A stretch of DNA of 64,000 nucleotides from Cardiocondyla obscurior (lineage: Eukaryota > Arthropoda > Insecta > Hymenoptera > Formicidae), in NCBI RefSeq assembly GCF_019399895.1, contig NC_091874.1, forward strand, positions 622,501 to 686,500. The letters are read 5' to 3'. The notes beneath the pieces are model-generated. The model was not told where the DNA came from. It did not search any database and worked only from the letters and a program-made list of their open reading frames with translations. Of this stretch, positions 1-13,000 are shown in pieces (within the stretch, counting starts at the first letter, position 1; the number at the start of each line of letters is the position of its first letter). The position numbers and the translations under genes were made by a program.

Positions 1-3000
1 ATTTTTACCCTCGTTAATACTCTGTTGCTGGACTTTTCTCTCATCCGTATGCTTACTATTTTTCGATTTCTCGTTATTTGCTTGTTCGAGCTTCTTCAAG
101 TTTTTACCATTACTAGTTTTAATCTGAGTCTGTTGCTTGGAATTATTTGATTGGTTTGATTGTAACTTGTTTCCTTGTTGCTGCAAGGTATTATTGTTAT
201 TAATCGTTTTGACTTTCTTTTTTTTCCCGTTGTTACTTTGATTTTGTTCTTGCTCCGATTTGTGAGATAGTTCTTTAGTCTGACCGTTCACTAACGTAAA
301 AAGAACTTTATCTTCGGCCGGAGTTTGTCCTTTCAAAGTAATCGTAACCGTAGGTTCAGTGCTATTTGAATTAATTTCTCTCCTAATAGTAACTATTTGT
401 GGTTGAGATTCCGTATGCGTTGTAGTTTCGGGTTCTTTCGTCTTTTCTTTTTCCAGCTTTTTCATTTCCTTTTTTAATTTCTTTCTTTCTTTTTTCGTTA
501 ATTTTTTGTCGTGTGAATCAACGTCGGATAGTTTGCTTGGAGTAGTACTTGAATTGTTTTTTGCAGTATTACACGTAATGTTATTAATACTTGTTAACGG
601 CTTGCTGCCTTTATTGCTATCAATTTTATCATTTTTTATATTACTCTTATTCCCTTGGCTAAAAGTCGTACCTCGCACGTCGCACTTGTCCGCACTATTA
701 ATACTTTTGTTTTTCGCGTTCGAATTCGCAGATGCCGTTTTTGTCTTGTTACTCAAATTAATAATACTATTACTACCGCAATTACTACTATTATTACTAC
801 AAACGTCTTGCTTATCCTTTTTCCTACTGTTTAATTGTTTTACTGCAGGTAAAGATGGCGACGTTGGTAAAATGGAAACTTCTGGTAAATTACATTGAGG
901 TAATAATCTTTGAGGTATAGGTTTTTGAGGATCGACAACGGTAATCGTAACCTCTGGTGTCTTTTTTTGTAATTCTATTAACTTTTGTCTCTCCGCTTCT
1001 TGCCTGTCCTTCTTTAATTTTTCCTCAAGCTGTAAAAAGATTTATAACACTATAATTATTGAACATGTACAGCTACATAAATTTCAATATAACTGATATA
1101 AGTACAATTTACATTCAAACGAACCTTTCGCTGTTTCTGTCTCGCTTTCTTCTCAGCTTTCTTGTTGTCTTTTTTCCCACTTTGATTGCCCTCGATAAAT
1201 TCTAACAGTTCTTCCAAATCTCGTTGATCTCGCTGATCATACGGGATCGCGGACATCGTCGAAATTGGAGTGTTCGATCTAAGAATCGAATTTGTCACGG
1301 AACTCTTGCCTTCGGAATTAGCGTTGGGAATCGATAATTCCGACGGGCTTTTCTGCGGACTGCATCCGGTTACGACGGTCTTGCATTTTTTTGCTTTCTT
1401 CTTCGTTAGAAGTTGTCGCAGTCGTTCTCGCATTTCTTTGTAGTTTCGACTCACCGGTGCGACTGACGGCTGAAAATAACGATTTTATTATACTGTTCGT
1501 TTAAGCGATAAAGACATTTTTAATAAGTATTTTAAAGGACTCCACTCACCATTCCGTGGCCAAAAACCTCACAGTAACAACAGTCGCAGTGTCTCACATT
1601 GGCATCCCTCTGTGCAGAACTACTAGTGGAGCACGAGTCCTCTTGACTGCTCCCTGAGTCCGAACAATCCCCATCTCCTGAACTTACTGAAATAACAGAT
1701 ACAAGATTAAAATGTAAGCAGCCAAATAATAAAGATAGCTTTGAAAGACGTATACAACGCATATAAATGTTTACTAACGATCGTTACACGACATTCTCTT
1801 GATATGTTCGACGTTGGCTTGCTTGTGGCACGCATGCGGTGTATGATTGAGTGGGCGAAGTCTCGGGTGAGAACACGGAACTATGTTTTTCGTCAGATCC
1901 GGTATCGGTCCATGAGTGTGCGAATGAGTGTTACCTATGATTGCGCGAAGAAAAAATGTATACGAATGTGCGTATTTAATAAATAGACAGCGATAAAATA
2001 CAGAAAGAAGATTAATCGAAATGAGCTGCTTTCTGGCAATGCCATGTACACAGTTAAAACGTTGTAATCGTCGGCCGTAGATCACTCAATTGTAATTATC
2101 AAACAGAAATTATTATAATTAACTAATGTCCCCGAATGTAATAATGCGCGCGAATTGGGATCTTCTAAAAAACAGCGAAACGCATGGATTTATTCTAGTA
2201 ATAAATAAATTAATAATGTAAATTCGTAAAAATTCGTATAATAAACAAATTTTTTACTAAAAAAAATTAATTCTCACAACAAAAGTAATTCAATTCTGAC
2301 ATTTTTATGTTTAAAAATATTTGTGTGAAATGAGCTAATAAGCGCTTCAGCTATAAGTCGACACTTTATAATCCCGTGTCTCCTAACTAAAAAGCACGCT
2401 TGATGACACGTGCAATGTAGAAAAAAAAATGGTTTAAACTTACCCTGATGCATGCTGTGATTGTGCGTTTGTGTTGTAGAATGCCTTGTTTGAGTTTGAG
2501 CAGGTTGAGTAGAGCCAGTCTTCGCGACAGACTTCTGACTCGATTCTGGATTAGTCTTTGCAACAGAGGTTGACGTCATCGCTTTGGGATGACCGTTCGC
2601 TACGACTGTCTCGGATATGGCTTATTTTTGACACAGATTGGTTATTATTCGACAATAATTTAAATTAATGTTTAATTAATCAGTTAAAAAGAAATTTAAC
2701 AATATTTTGCGCAAATACTATTTAGACTTACATTTAGGCAAGCAGGGACATATATCCCATTTGCGTTTTGAGTTCAACAAACAAGGACAGGGAGGGCTTT
2801 CTAGAATTTCGTTTTTTCTCTCTGCTATTTCTTGAGCATGCTGATAAACACAAAGACAAGGCTCCGATTCGGATATTTTCGAAGCAGCATATTTGTGGAT
2901 ACCGTCACGCATACCCAATTCCTTCTTTTTTTTGTCATCGTCATTCGAACTATCTAATTTCTTTTTATCTTGCGTTGGTGTACAACTTGTAGGAACAATT

Positions 3001-3187
3001 TCTGAAAATACATTTATCTATTTTTTTATCTGTCTGGGATATCCCATTCGTAATTAATTAATTTTTTTTACCTGGAAATCCATTATTAAGTGAAGACAAA
3101 GATTTTATTTCGTTTTTTTCAATATTTTCATCCTTATGTATATCCTATAAAAAGATTGATATAAAAATAAATTAGAAAATATTAAAG

Positions 3188-3218
<31 letters not shown>

Positions 3219-6200
3219 AAAGATGAAACAATCATTAATAAAAATTAATAAAATTTGAAATGTAAATTTTTTACCGTATGATCTAATTCAGGTTCATTGC
3301 ACGTATAACATTCGCATTCTTTTCCCATTTCAGAGGAAGAGAGGTACTCTGTGTCACAAGAAGCGTCATTGCTTGCTCTAAAACAAGTCAAAATTATTTA
3401 ATGTATTATCTGAAATAATAAAAATTAAGAAAAAAAGATCTTATAAGTGTCTGTACGACATACCTTACTGACCTGACAGCGTATTGTGCTAATTGACACG
3501 TTGTACGTGTATAATCGTAACAGTTAGAATCATCTTCTCCAGAAACGTCCACTTCACTTGCAGTTAATGCCCCGGCTACATCTGTCAACTTCTGATGCTG
3601 AGCTTTATTCCAATCGTCTAACATTATTTGAACTATGTCTATGCTCGACGGCATAGTTATGGAATCCGAATTAAAATCCAATACTGGACTTAAAGGTGGA
3701 CTATCGTTTTCAGACGTGTGCGCGATGAGCGACGAAAACTGCCCGTGAATCTCTTGCATTTCACTGTAAAATTGATCACTATGGATTATATTTAAAAAAA
3801 AAAAAAAAATCACAGAAAACTTAATCAGAACTTGTTCATTTATTTATCTTACTTTCCGATGTCGGATGTTCTGTTCAACATGCTGTGCTCCATGAATTTA
3901 CGTGTCGCTGTAGACACTACCCAAGCTTCTCTAATTTGTCTAAGTCTTGTCATACGAACGGCTTGTTCTGCACTGAAATCATATCTTGTTTATACAATAC
4001 TATCTTTTTAATTATTTTTGCTACTTAACTTTGTCGAACGTTTCAAATAATTACACGAGCATCGATGTTTTTTGACTTACTTGTATTTATCCATCCACGA
4101 TTCTGTTTCAGGCCACAAATTACCGATTTTTGTCATCTCATCGTCGAACGACAAATATCTATGAACAAGAGCTTGGTACTTTGAACCTTTCAATGGTAGA
4201 AGTTTTTTTAGCTGCAAATACATGCATGTATTACATACAGATGTAGTATATTACGTTGCAAATATTATTGGACTTGTATAAAATGTAGTATTTTACCTGT
4301 CCAATAAATGTAGGTAAATTATTTTGCAATAAAGCATCATTATATACATAAATCTGGTATAACTTTTTAAACAAGCAAACCCACGTCAAGTTTGAGTTGA
4401 AACACTTTTTCAATGGCTTTACTAATTCGGAAATGAAAATCGCCGTCGATACTAGAGAATCATAATCGTTCAAGAGACCTATAACATTGTGAAATATTCA
4501 AATAAATTTGATATCTATTATATATATTTTGTAACTTTCATTTACAAAGAGTAATACTAACAAGTAAGAAAAAGTTCAGCTAAATTTGCGCTACGATCGT
4601 GTAGGAGAGCAATCAACCGGATTTTTACTTCTATTACAAACTCTTGCGCCTGGCTTACTAGTCTCATGAAAAGTTGATGAGAATCTCTTTTGCATAATCT
4701 ACAACAAACAATACTATTATGCAAAAATCTGCTCAACAGTAACAACATAAAATATTTTAGTACATTAAAGTTTCTTACTGAATAACAGTATTATGCATGT
4801 CTGCAGTAAACTTGCCGCGATGTGATTGCGGAGAATCAAATATATGAACCGTCTCCAGAGCGGTGTTAAAAGCAGTGCGTATATATTGACGCAATTCTGC
4901 CCACAGGTTTTGGAAGTTCATAGCCTTCTGTAGCTCTTCTCTAAATATATCTCTGCACATACATATAAAACATTTGCAATTACCGTAACATTTTTTCGTC
5001 TCTTAATTTTCTTTTTAATGTTTTATTTTTACCGTTTAGCTTTATAATCAGCTGGATTATCACAGGAGCACGATTCTTTTTCAAAATGTGACTGACTATC
5101 CATCATTGCTGCAGAGGAATACAGCTTGGCGAGCGTATCGGTGCTTACTAGAGACAATTTGTGACGGTTTTTGTCAGCCACCCTTGCACCTCTGATGAAT
5201 GCATCTATCACACGCTGGTCAGTCGTTCCACACTGCAAGTAAAATATTCAATTTAGCAAACTTATGTAATTTCCATTTATTAATATATTTTGTATTAATT
5301 TTTTTGTAATAATTTTCTATAAATTGTTTATAAATTTATATAAATTTCTATAAATTATTTTCTAATAATTGTAATAATTTTCTATAAATATATTACAACA
5401 GTACAACAATAAAATAAATACTACTAATCCATACAATAAATTAGAAATATGTAGCAAGGTATAGCAATACTTTGCAATACACATAATAAAATATATTGTA
5501 CTGGTAAAAACGGCAATTATTGTAAATTTTTTTAAATAGTGGTTAACCTCTCAGAAAATAATTAATTAACTTTCGGGTATAACAAAATTTTTTTAATGCA
5601 TTTTTTATGCTAAGCACAGCTAAAATTTGCTAAACACAGTGGTGGCAAAAACAGCAAACATCTACCAAGCCACAGATATTATATGAAATAATTATTGGGT
5701 ATACATTTTTTGTTTTATTTAATACATTTTTTATTGTCAAAAACAGCAATCACTATTTTGAAATAAATTCTTAGGACTGCTTAATAACTGACACAAGAAA
5801 AATTACTAAGACATAACATAAAAGAACATGTTTGCATTGGTCCATCTGACAGAGATATCATTATTGTTTTGAAGACTAAAAGTTTTAATTTACAAACATA
5901 TGATAATGATGATTAAAATCACAGATGCATACAGATGCATTAAACTTTGAAAAAAAAAAAAAAAATTACAACCGATTGAGTTAAGTGATCAAATTTCTTG
6001 CTTTAAGGAGATTGTATGATTTCAGATTTAGAGATTGCCTGTTGGGTTCCAAATTACATAAGTATTACAGTATTCACATGAGATGTTGGGACATGACGGC
6101 GTATCCTGGTTCACGCGAAGCGAGATAAAATGAGAACGGCATACCCCGGTGGGATCGTAGTCGGCCACCGTGGGGAACGCGCAAGCGTCCCCGTTCTCGT

Positions 6201-6432
6201 GGTCGCTTGTCGCGTCCACGTCTCGGTGTGTCCACGTAGAATCGTTGCGGTAGTCGGCGGCATCATCGAGCCGCCGTTTCGTCGCTGTTGCTGCTGGACC
6301 ATTGTCGTCGGCCATCGTCGCCTCGGCGGCGTTACTTTTCTCAGTGATGATGGTGGTGACGACGGTGGTGGCGGCGGCAGCGGTGGTGATGCTCTTCTCA
6401 CGTCGACCGTCTTCGCCGTCGCTGCCGCTCAT
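1..6432 (-). CDS. FAM193A: FAM193 family protein, 3' end off the window
   Basis: Homologue of vertebrate FAM193A/B, a poorly understood family; human FAM193A has been linked to positive control of p53. Sixteen exons on the minus strand: 6432-6145, 5232-5033, 4952-4779, 4698-4562, 4478-4297, 4211-4081, 3972-3853, 3778-3464, 3377-3275, 3144-3072, 3001-2732, 2620-2444, 1934-1779, 1686-1550, 1469-1125 and 1029 to 1, still open at the edge. All junction phases agree and give 1279 codons. The start is ATG at 6432, followed by an acidic, low-complexity N-terminus. Cys-rich stretches follow: ECECYTC (exon 9), EPCLCVY and CPCL...CPCLPKC (exon 11). The family hallmark HCDCCYCEVFGHG is at residues 808-820, followed by a basic coiled-coil-like NYKEMRERLRQLL segment. 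The last exon is Lys/Asn/Ser-rich and holds VTITLKGQTPAED. The acceptor of exon 12 (at 2621) has a weak pyrimidine tract, so that junction is the least certain. Confidence 0.85.
3188..3217. repeat. Poly(A) tract in a FAM193 intron
   Basis: A run of about 30 A bases between exons 9 and 10 of FAM193 (T-rich on the gene's strand), close to the exon 10 acceptor. Simple sequence only. Confidence 0.8.
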
Positions 6433-7012
6433 GACGGAGCCGCTCTACGCACCGTGGTCTCAATTGCACGCACGTCACGACGTCCCGTGTGTCAGGCCAG
6501 GTAGCTAGCACAAAATCGATGCGCAACTGTATTACAAGACCTACACCCTTCACCCGGAACCACGTAAACACCACAAATCGCACATTTGCGACAGGCACTT
6601 GCAACCCTCACTCAATATGGCGTCTCGCGTGTGACCACGAACCACGAAGTGACAAGAAGGAGAACTAATTATATATATATTAAAATGGCTGATCCGTAGT
6701 TTACGGATTGGCCACTAGAGTCTGCTACTGTAGTCTTTTAAGTCGAGTTTATAATGTCTTAATAAGCAACGCGATTGGTCCTTACTATAGATTGACTTTA
6801 CTATAGATAATACCTTAGTGCACTCTCGTGCGCTCACTGTCGGATGACTGTCTAAGCAGAAAGAAAAGCGAGCCATGTGCTTCGTTTGGAAAATGGGGGA
6901 TAGTCGAAGATAACCATCGTGAGCAAATATAAAATGTGTATATAATTAAAAAAATATATATTTAATTGTAATTTTGTAATTATCGCTTTGTGAGTGTACA
7001 ACACGCATCAAG
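6433..7012. promoter_or_regulatory. Divergent promoter between FAM193 and WDR75
   Basis: These 580 bases separate the start codons of two head-to-head genes. The FAM193 side, running into its first exon, is GC-rich with CGN repeats; the WDR75 side turns AT-rich with a short TA run near 6670. No convincing TATA box with the right spacing is seen for either gene, as expected for broadly expressed genes. Sharing of regulatory sequence is inferred from the small distance only. Confidence 0.6.
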
Positions 7013-10000
7013 ATGCGAATAAACTTAGCCGAAAATGCTAATCTTATGAACACGAGCGTCGATTTTGCGAATCTAGACGATTTGATTATGGAGAAGACTA
7101 AAAGTGACGACAAAATTATTGTGAAAAGAAAAGGCGGTGGAAGTATAATTGATCAACGCCCACTATTTTCCAGCGATGGAGAGTAAGTTCAATGATGCTC
7201 TTTTCAAATTTTATTTTATTTTCTTAAGACTTTAGTCAGCATATTTTAAATGTGAAGTTACATGCTGTCAATAGATATATCTTTCCAGCACTCTGCACAT
7301 AGTTTGGAAGAATGTCATAAGGGTATATAGTACACAAACGGGAGACTTTGTGCGAGAATTTGAACCTTTGGATTATAGAATTGCTGGAATAATTGCTAAT
7401 CCAGATAACACTAATGCTATTATTGGCTGTACTGAAAATGGAGAACTATATTTTTGGAATTGTCAAAGTGGCATTATTACTAAAAAATTAGTAAGAATTT
7501 GAAGATATTTATTTGTTAACATTTTCCTGATTTTTAATATTTTTAGTATAAGATTATATAGTTAAAATTTTCTTTTTAAATTAATCTATACTTTATTGCA
7601 AATTTATAAGTATTAAATAATATATAATATATACTTATGTTTTTGCAGCAATTACAGTCTCTTGCAACAGGCAAGGCAAAAATTAAGACCTTTCACATTG
7701 TAAAATATAGAACAGCTCAAAAGCAGGAGATATGTCAAGCATTAATAACTTATTTTTCTGATTATGAAAACAAGATTTACATACTTTTGTTTGATATAGA
7801 AACTGGATTGTGCATAAAATCTATATATATTTTGTAAGAAAAATTTTTGGGTTTTTTTTTTAATTTTTATTTTTTATTAAACTTTAATAATTTTATAAAT
7901 TTATAATTTTTATAATTATTTATTTTTTTTTTAGTTCAAAAACATCAGAATATTACATTGATATAATTGGAAATCATGGAGAGAATCTAATAGCACTTTT
8001 GCATGATGTGGACTTACACATATTAAATCCAGCTAGGAATTTAGTAGACAAAATGTAAGATACTTGCACAGTGTAAGATAAATTTATATATCTTAAGAAG
8101 TATTAAATACTAATTTTTTAAATTATTTAATCTAAATACAGACATAAGACTGGTAAAACTGGTAGATTACCTACTTGCATAGCTGGACATCCAGAAGAAG
8201 AATGTGTTGCTACAGGAGATTCTACAGGACGTGTAGTAGTGTGGAGAAGTTTATTTCAGATTAGACCATATACGGCTATTTTTCACTGGCATACATTACC
8301 AGTTACAGAAATAGTATTTAGCAAGTCAGGTAATAGTTATTTAGATTTAATATTAATAAGATTTTTTTCAAAATTAATTTTATAAATTAATCCTTTAAAT
8401 ATATTAACGTACTTGGATATTTCACAGGTGGCCACATGTATACAGGTGGTGGTGAGTGTGTATTAGTGAAATGGACTTTAGCAAATCCTCAATATAAATC
8501 GTTTCTTCCACGATTACCGGCACCTATTAAACATCTTACTATTGCACCAGATAACTTATATGTTGCAGTATCGACTTTAGACAATGGTAAAATTTGTTTA
8601 TCCTGAAAATTTTAGTCAATTAAAGAAGATTAATAACAATTATAATTATATCTTGATTACAACAGGTATTGTTATTGTAAATCCTCAAAGGAAATTGACA
8701 TCGGTAATACAAAATTTCACATGGGGTGTTGCTTCATCATCTAAAGATTTATTTCCAGCAGGACTTATTGTTGATCCAAGAACAAGTAGTCTTGTTCTAA
8801 ACAGCCGTACTGGACATGTACAATTTTACAATACTCATACAAAAATTTTACTATATAATGTGAGTAAGACATTTGTCACATATTAAAAACAAAGTGGTGT
8901 AAAAAAATACAGTAAAATATTAAAACTTTTACAAATTTTCCAGATTAATATAACTGCTCAAAATTTTTTGACTCAAGAACGCGATGTAATTATTGTAAAT
9001 ACAGAAGTTACAAAAATAGCTTTAAATCATAATGGCACATGGATGGCAACAGTAGAGGAACGAAATGATAAAGTTTCTTCCATAGAAGTTAGATTAAAGT
9101 TTTGGCTTTACGATTTGAAAAAACAAATGTAAGTGTATATAAATGTTACTACATTTATTTAAACTAATTACAATATTAATATATAATTTTTTAACATTTT
9201 AGATTTATATTAAATACATCTATAGAATTACCTCATGAGAATGGAGTAAACGCGTTACATTTTCAACCGGAAACAACATTTGCCGATGGAGAATGGCTAG
9301 CAGTTACCACTGGGAAAGATATGAAATTTAAATTATGGAATTTAAGAAAATCTTTCACTATAGAAAGTACATACATACATAGATATATATCTAAATATCT
9401 ATTTTAAGCAACAAAATAGTTTTATTAAAATTTAGTAATATATATATTAATATTTAATTTATAATAAAATATTTGTTACAGATAAAGAAACAAAACATTG
9501 GTGTTGTTATGGAGTAGGAGATTATCGTAATCTAGCCGCTACGGATGCGGGTTTTTCAGTGGATGGTTCGTTATTAGCTATAGGTTTTCATTCTACATTA
9601 ACTTTATGGATGCCTGAAACTTGTGAACTAAAATCCAGTCTTACACATTCTCAATATAATTATCCGATAACGTAAGTCAGAAAATAATGTATTTTAAAAT
9701 TATTAATGAATATATTCTTACCTAAGTATGGAAAGTAATCCTTTATAATTGTTCACAATAGACGAATAGAATTTGGCAAACACGAGGCCTGCCATCTGAT
9801 CGTAGTTGTTTCTCAGGAGCACATAACAGTTTGGAATATTTTAACTCTTGCTATAACATGGAGTGTATCCCTGAACGTCGTGAGTCTTACATGTGATCTA
9901 AAGTCTACGTACATGGCAGCATTTACATCTGACAATTCATGTATGTTGTACAGTATATAAATGCTTTTCTATTATACATATAGATTATCCCAATTTAATT

Positions 10001-13000
10001 GATCATTTTTAATAACTTTGTAAGAATTTTTCTTATTCGGTTACTTTTTGGAAAGTTATCAGGAGTGATCGATTAAAATGAAACACTATCTATTGCTTTT
10101 TTTACTATCATTAGAGTCAGAAATAATTGGGATTTTTTTATATCGTAACAATCTCACGTAACATTTATATTATATATATGTATATATTGTATTTATGTGT
10201 GTATATATATATATATACACATACATACATACATGCATATATTTTTTGTTTAAGTCTTTTTTATCATATTAATAGAAAGATTATTCATTTATTTTTAGTA
10301 TATGTATTTACGCCACAAAGTGCAACACCCGTTTACAAGAAAACATGCCTTATCGAAAATACAAGTTCTGTATTAGCGGCTACTTTTGTACCTCATCTAC
10401 AGGAAAAACGTAATCCTTCTTTTGGTCATTGGCAACGAAAGTCGCAACTATTCTTTTTGGATTCGAATCAAGTATGTCTTGAATTATGAAAATATTATGC
10501 ATCTAATTATGTAATATTTTAATGTTAATTTAGGATATAAGTATATTTATATTTTATTATCTATTATTGTACTTTGTTTAGGAATTGCTCACTTTGGAGC
10601 CAGAATCTGAAACGGACATTTCTTTAGAGATTATTTCGGATAAAGGAACTATGCCATTAACTGCCTTCTCTAACTTTGTAGCAGCTCAAACGTCTTCGAG
10701 TAAAGAGCAGACTATCGCACAAGTTCATGAACATCTTGGTATACCAGCAAAAGGAATGGTACAAGAAGTATGTAGAATTTACAGTTTTAATATTTTATCA
10801 AAATTTTATACAAAGATTCCTCCAAGTCGCACACTTAATTTAAAAATGTTCTAGAATTTGAATATAGATTCTTTTTTAAATTTTGGAAATAAATATAGGA
10901 GTATCAAAATTAATTAAAATAGTATTATAATTTATAAATTTTTTGTTAAACTACGTTAATTTGAAATATTTGCGACTTTTAGGATTCTTGATAAATACGT
11001 ATTATCTTAGCAATATTTTTACACGATTGGTATGTCGATACTAGAACAAAAAAGTTATTATTCTTTGGTGAACGATATAAGAAAATTTCATTATATTTGA
11101 GATCAAATTTACATTTAAGTAAACAAATGAAGACAATTTGCAAAATAAATAAGGCTTGACTAATCTAAAAGTAAATATATAAAATATGAAAGTTAGTGAA
11201 ATTAAAATAATATAGAACAGATTTTTTTTTATCATGATTGTCAGTCGCATGCAACGCAAATTACACAATAGACATCCATAATGCATGATATAATGGATGT
11301 TTATACAATTTAATTTAATTTAATTTCAAAAAAAACTTAACTTGTTTAATTTAACGACTTGAAATGGTGTGTTCTGCACGATTGGACGACGAAATTTGCC
11401 GTAAAGTATCGTAGATGCCAATCGTGGATCGTATTGAATGTCCATTTGTCAGTGTCTTCTTCCTAAGCGATAATTCCGACAGCGACGAACAAAATCGAAT
11501 TTTCTATAGCGAAGACAATGCCATTGCGGAATCTGCCTCATGTTTTCAATCGCCTGTAAATTGTATAGCTTAAACAGAATTATTAGGATTATATTGATTA
11601 AAAAAGAAGAGAAAGTTATCACACAGCATAAAAGATTAGTAAAGTATGAAAACAATTAACATAATGACCGGACGTGTATTAATTAAAATCAGGTCAAATA
11701 GCTACTGAAAAGATTAGAAAGTCATTGAGATCTTAACGAAAAGTCTTCCTGTTTACACGATCACATACCACCTACGACTCAATATAGTTGGACACATCAT
11801 CGCACTCTCGGGCAAATAAAGATTGGTTTAACAAGGAACGTTCAATGACCAACGTCCACTCGTACTTTCGACATTACCATGTACGTCCCACGTGCTTACA
11901 ATGGAGAAAAATATGAGTCCGAGTCGCATTTTTTATAAGTGACGTCGCGAGAAAAGTTGACTCAATTGCATATTTTGCATTAGCCAAAAATCCAGATTTA
12001 AAATTGGTAAATTGTATTATTTTCAACTACATTACTTTTTTAATATTGGTTTTATTTTTATGCCGAGATATCTCGTACAAAAACACTTACTGCTTCGCTG
12101 TTACTGGCAGGATATCCGAAGGCGATCACTGCGAGTAGTAATGTTGTAAACAGACACGAAACTAATTTTGATGTAGTCAGCTTCATTTTCGATACCGGTT
12201 TTTTTTTTTTCCCCGGCAAGATTACCCAAGAATAGTTCTAATGTTAGATTTTTCTTCGGATCTGTTTCTCAATTCTTTCAACCTATTTCGTTTTCTGAAT
12301 TGCTCTTCTTTTCGAATGTTTCTTCACCGGAAAATGCAAATTAATCAAAATGTTTGTTATTACAATTTTCCTCAGAGCTATGTCAAGTGATTGTTACCCA
12401 ATCTGTATCAGTATAAGTGATTGTTCAATGTCAACGAACTGATACAATGAAACTTGAAGGAAATATTACACGGAAAAATATTTAGTAATCCTTGTTATAA
12501 CGGTAGGCAGACACGGAATGAATCCTTCATACGTGTTCCAACGCTCCGCGAACGACTGACTTTCAGCAGAAGTCTCGCCATGATTTAATATAGAGACTCC
12601 CACCCTCTCACGGCGTTCTAGTTGTCCCTTTAGGACGGGAAGGCTGGACAACAGGCAAACTTCGCTGGAAAATCCTGTGCCTCTCGTGTCACAATCATCA
12701 TATTGCGAGCTCTATCGCTTCGACGCTGTGATATCTATTCATATGCATTCATATATTTTAGTTTATTTTGACGGCGTTATCAATCGTCTTGTTTTTCCTT
12801 GTGTGGGCGGCAAGTTGGCCTGGCAAATTGAACAGAGTGAGGTAGAGTAGTATTGGAAAAAGCAGATAAGGGCAAATGTAACATGCATAGCATTCGTGTC
12901 GAATAATTAATCCGCCGTGCCGAAAATAAAACCGAGAAACATCTCGCCGAGGAATTTATCGAAAGTTACGCGCGAGACGTAACGTGTTCTGTTGTTATCA

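Noticed and set aside
506..898. 130-codon leucine-rich plus-strand frame
   Set aside because: It is the antisense of the Asn/Lys/Ser-rich last FAM193 exon, whose open frame runs the full 1029 bases to the window edge.
6111..6604. Several frames on both strands around the FAM193 start
   Set aside because: Shadows of the GC-rich first exon; only the ATG at 6432 joins in phase to the next FAM193 exon.
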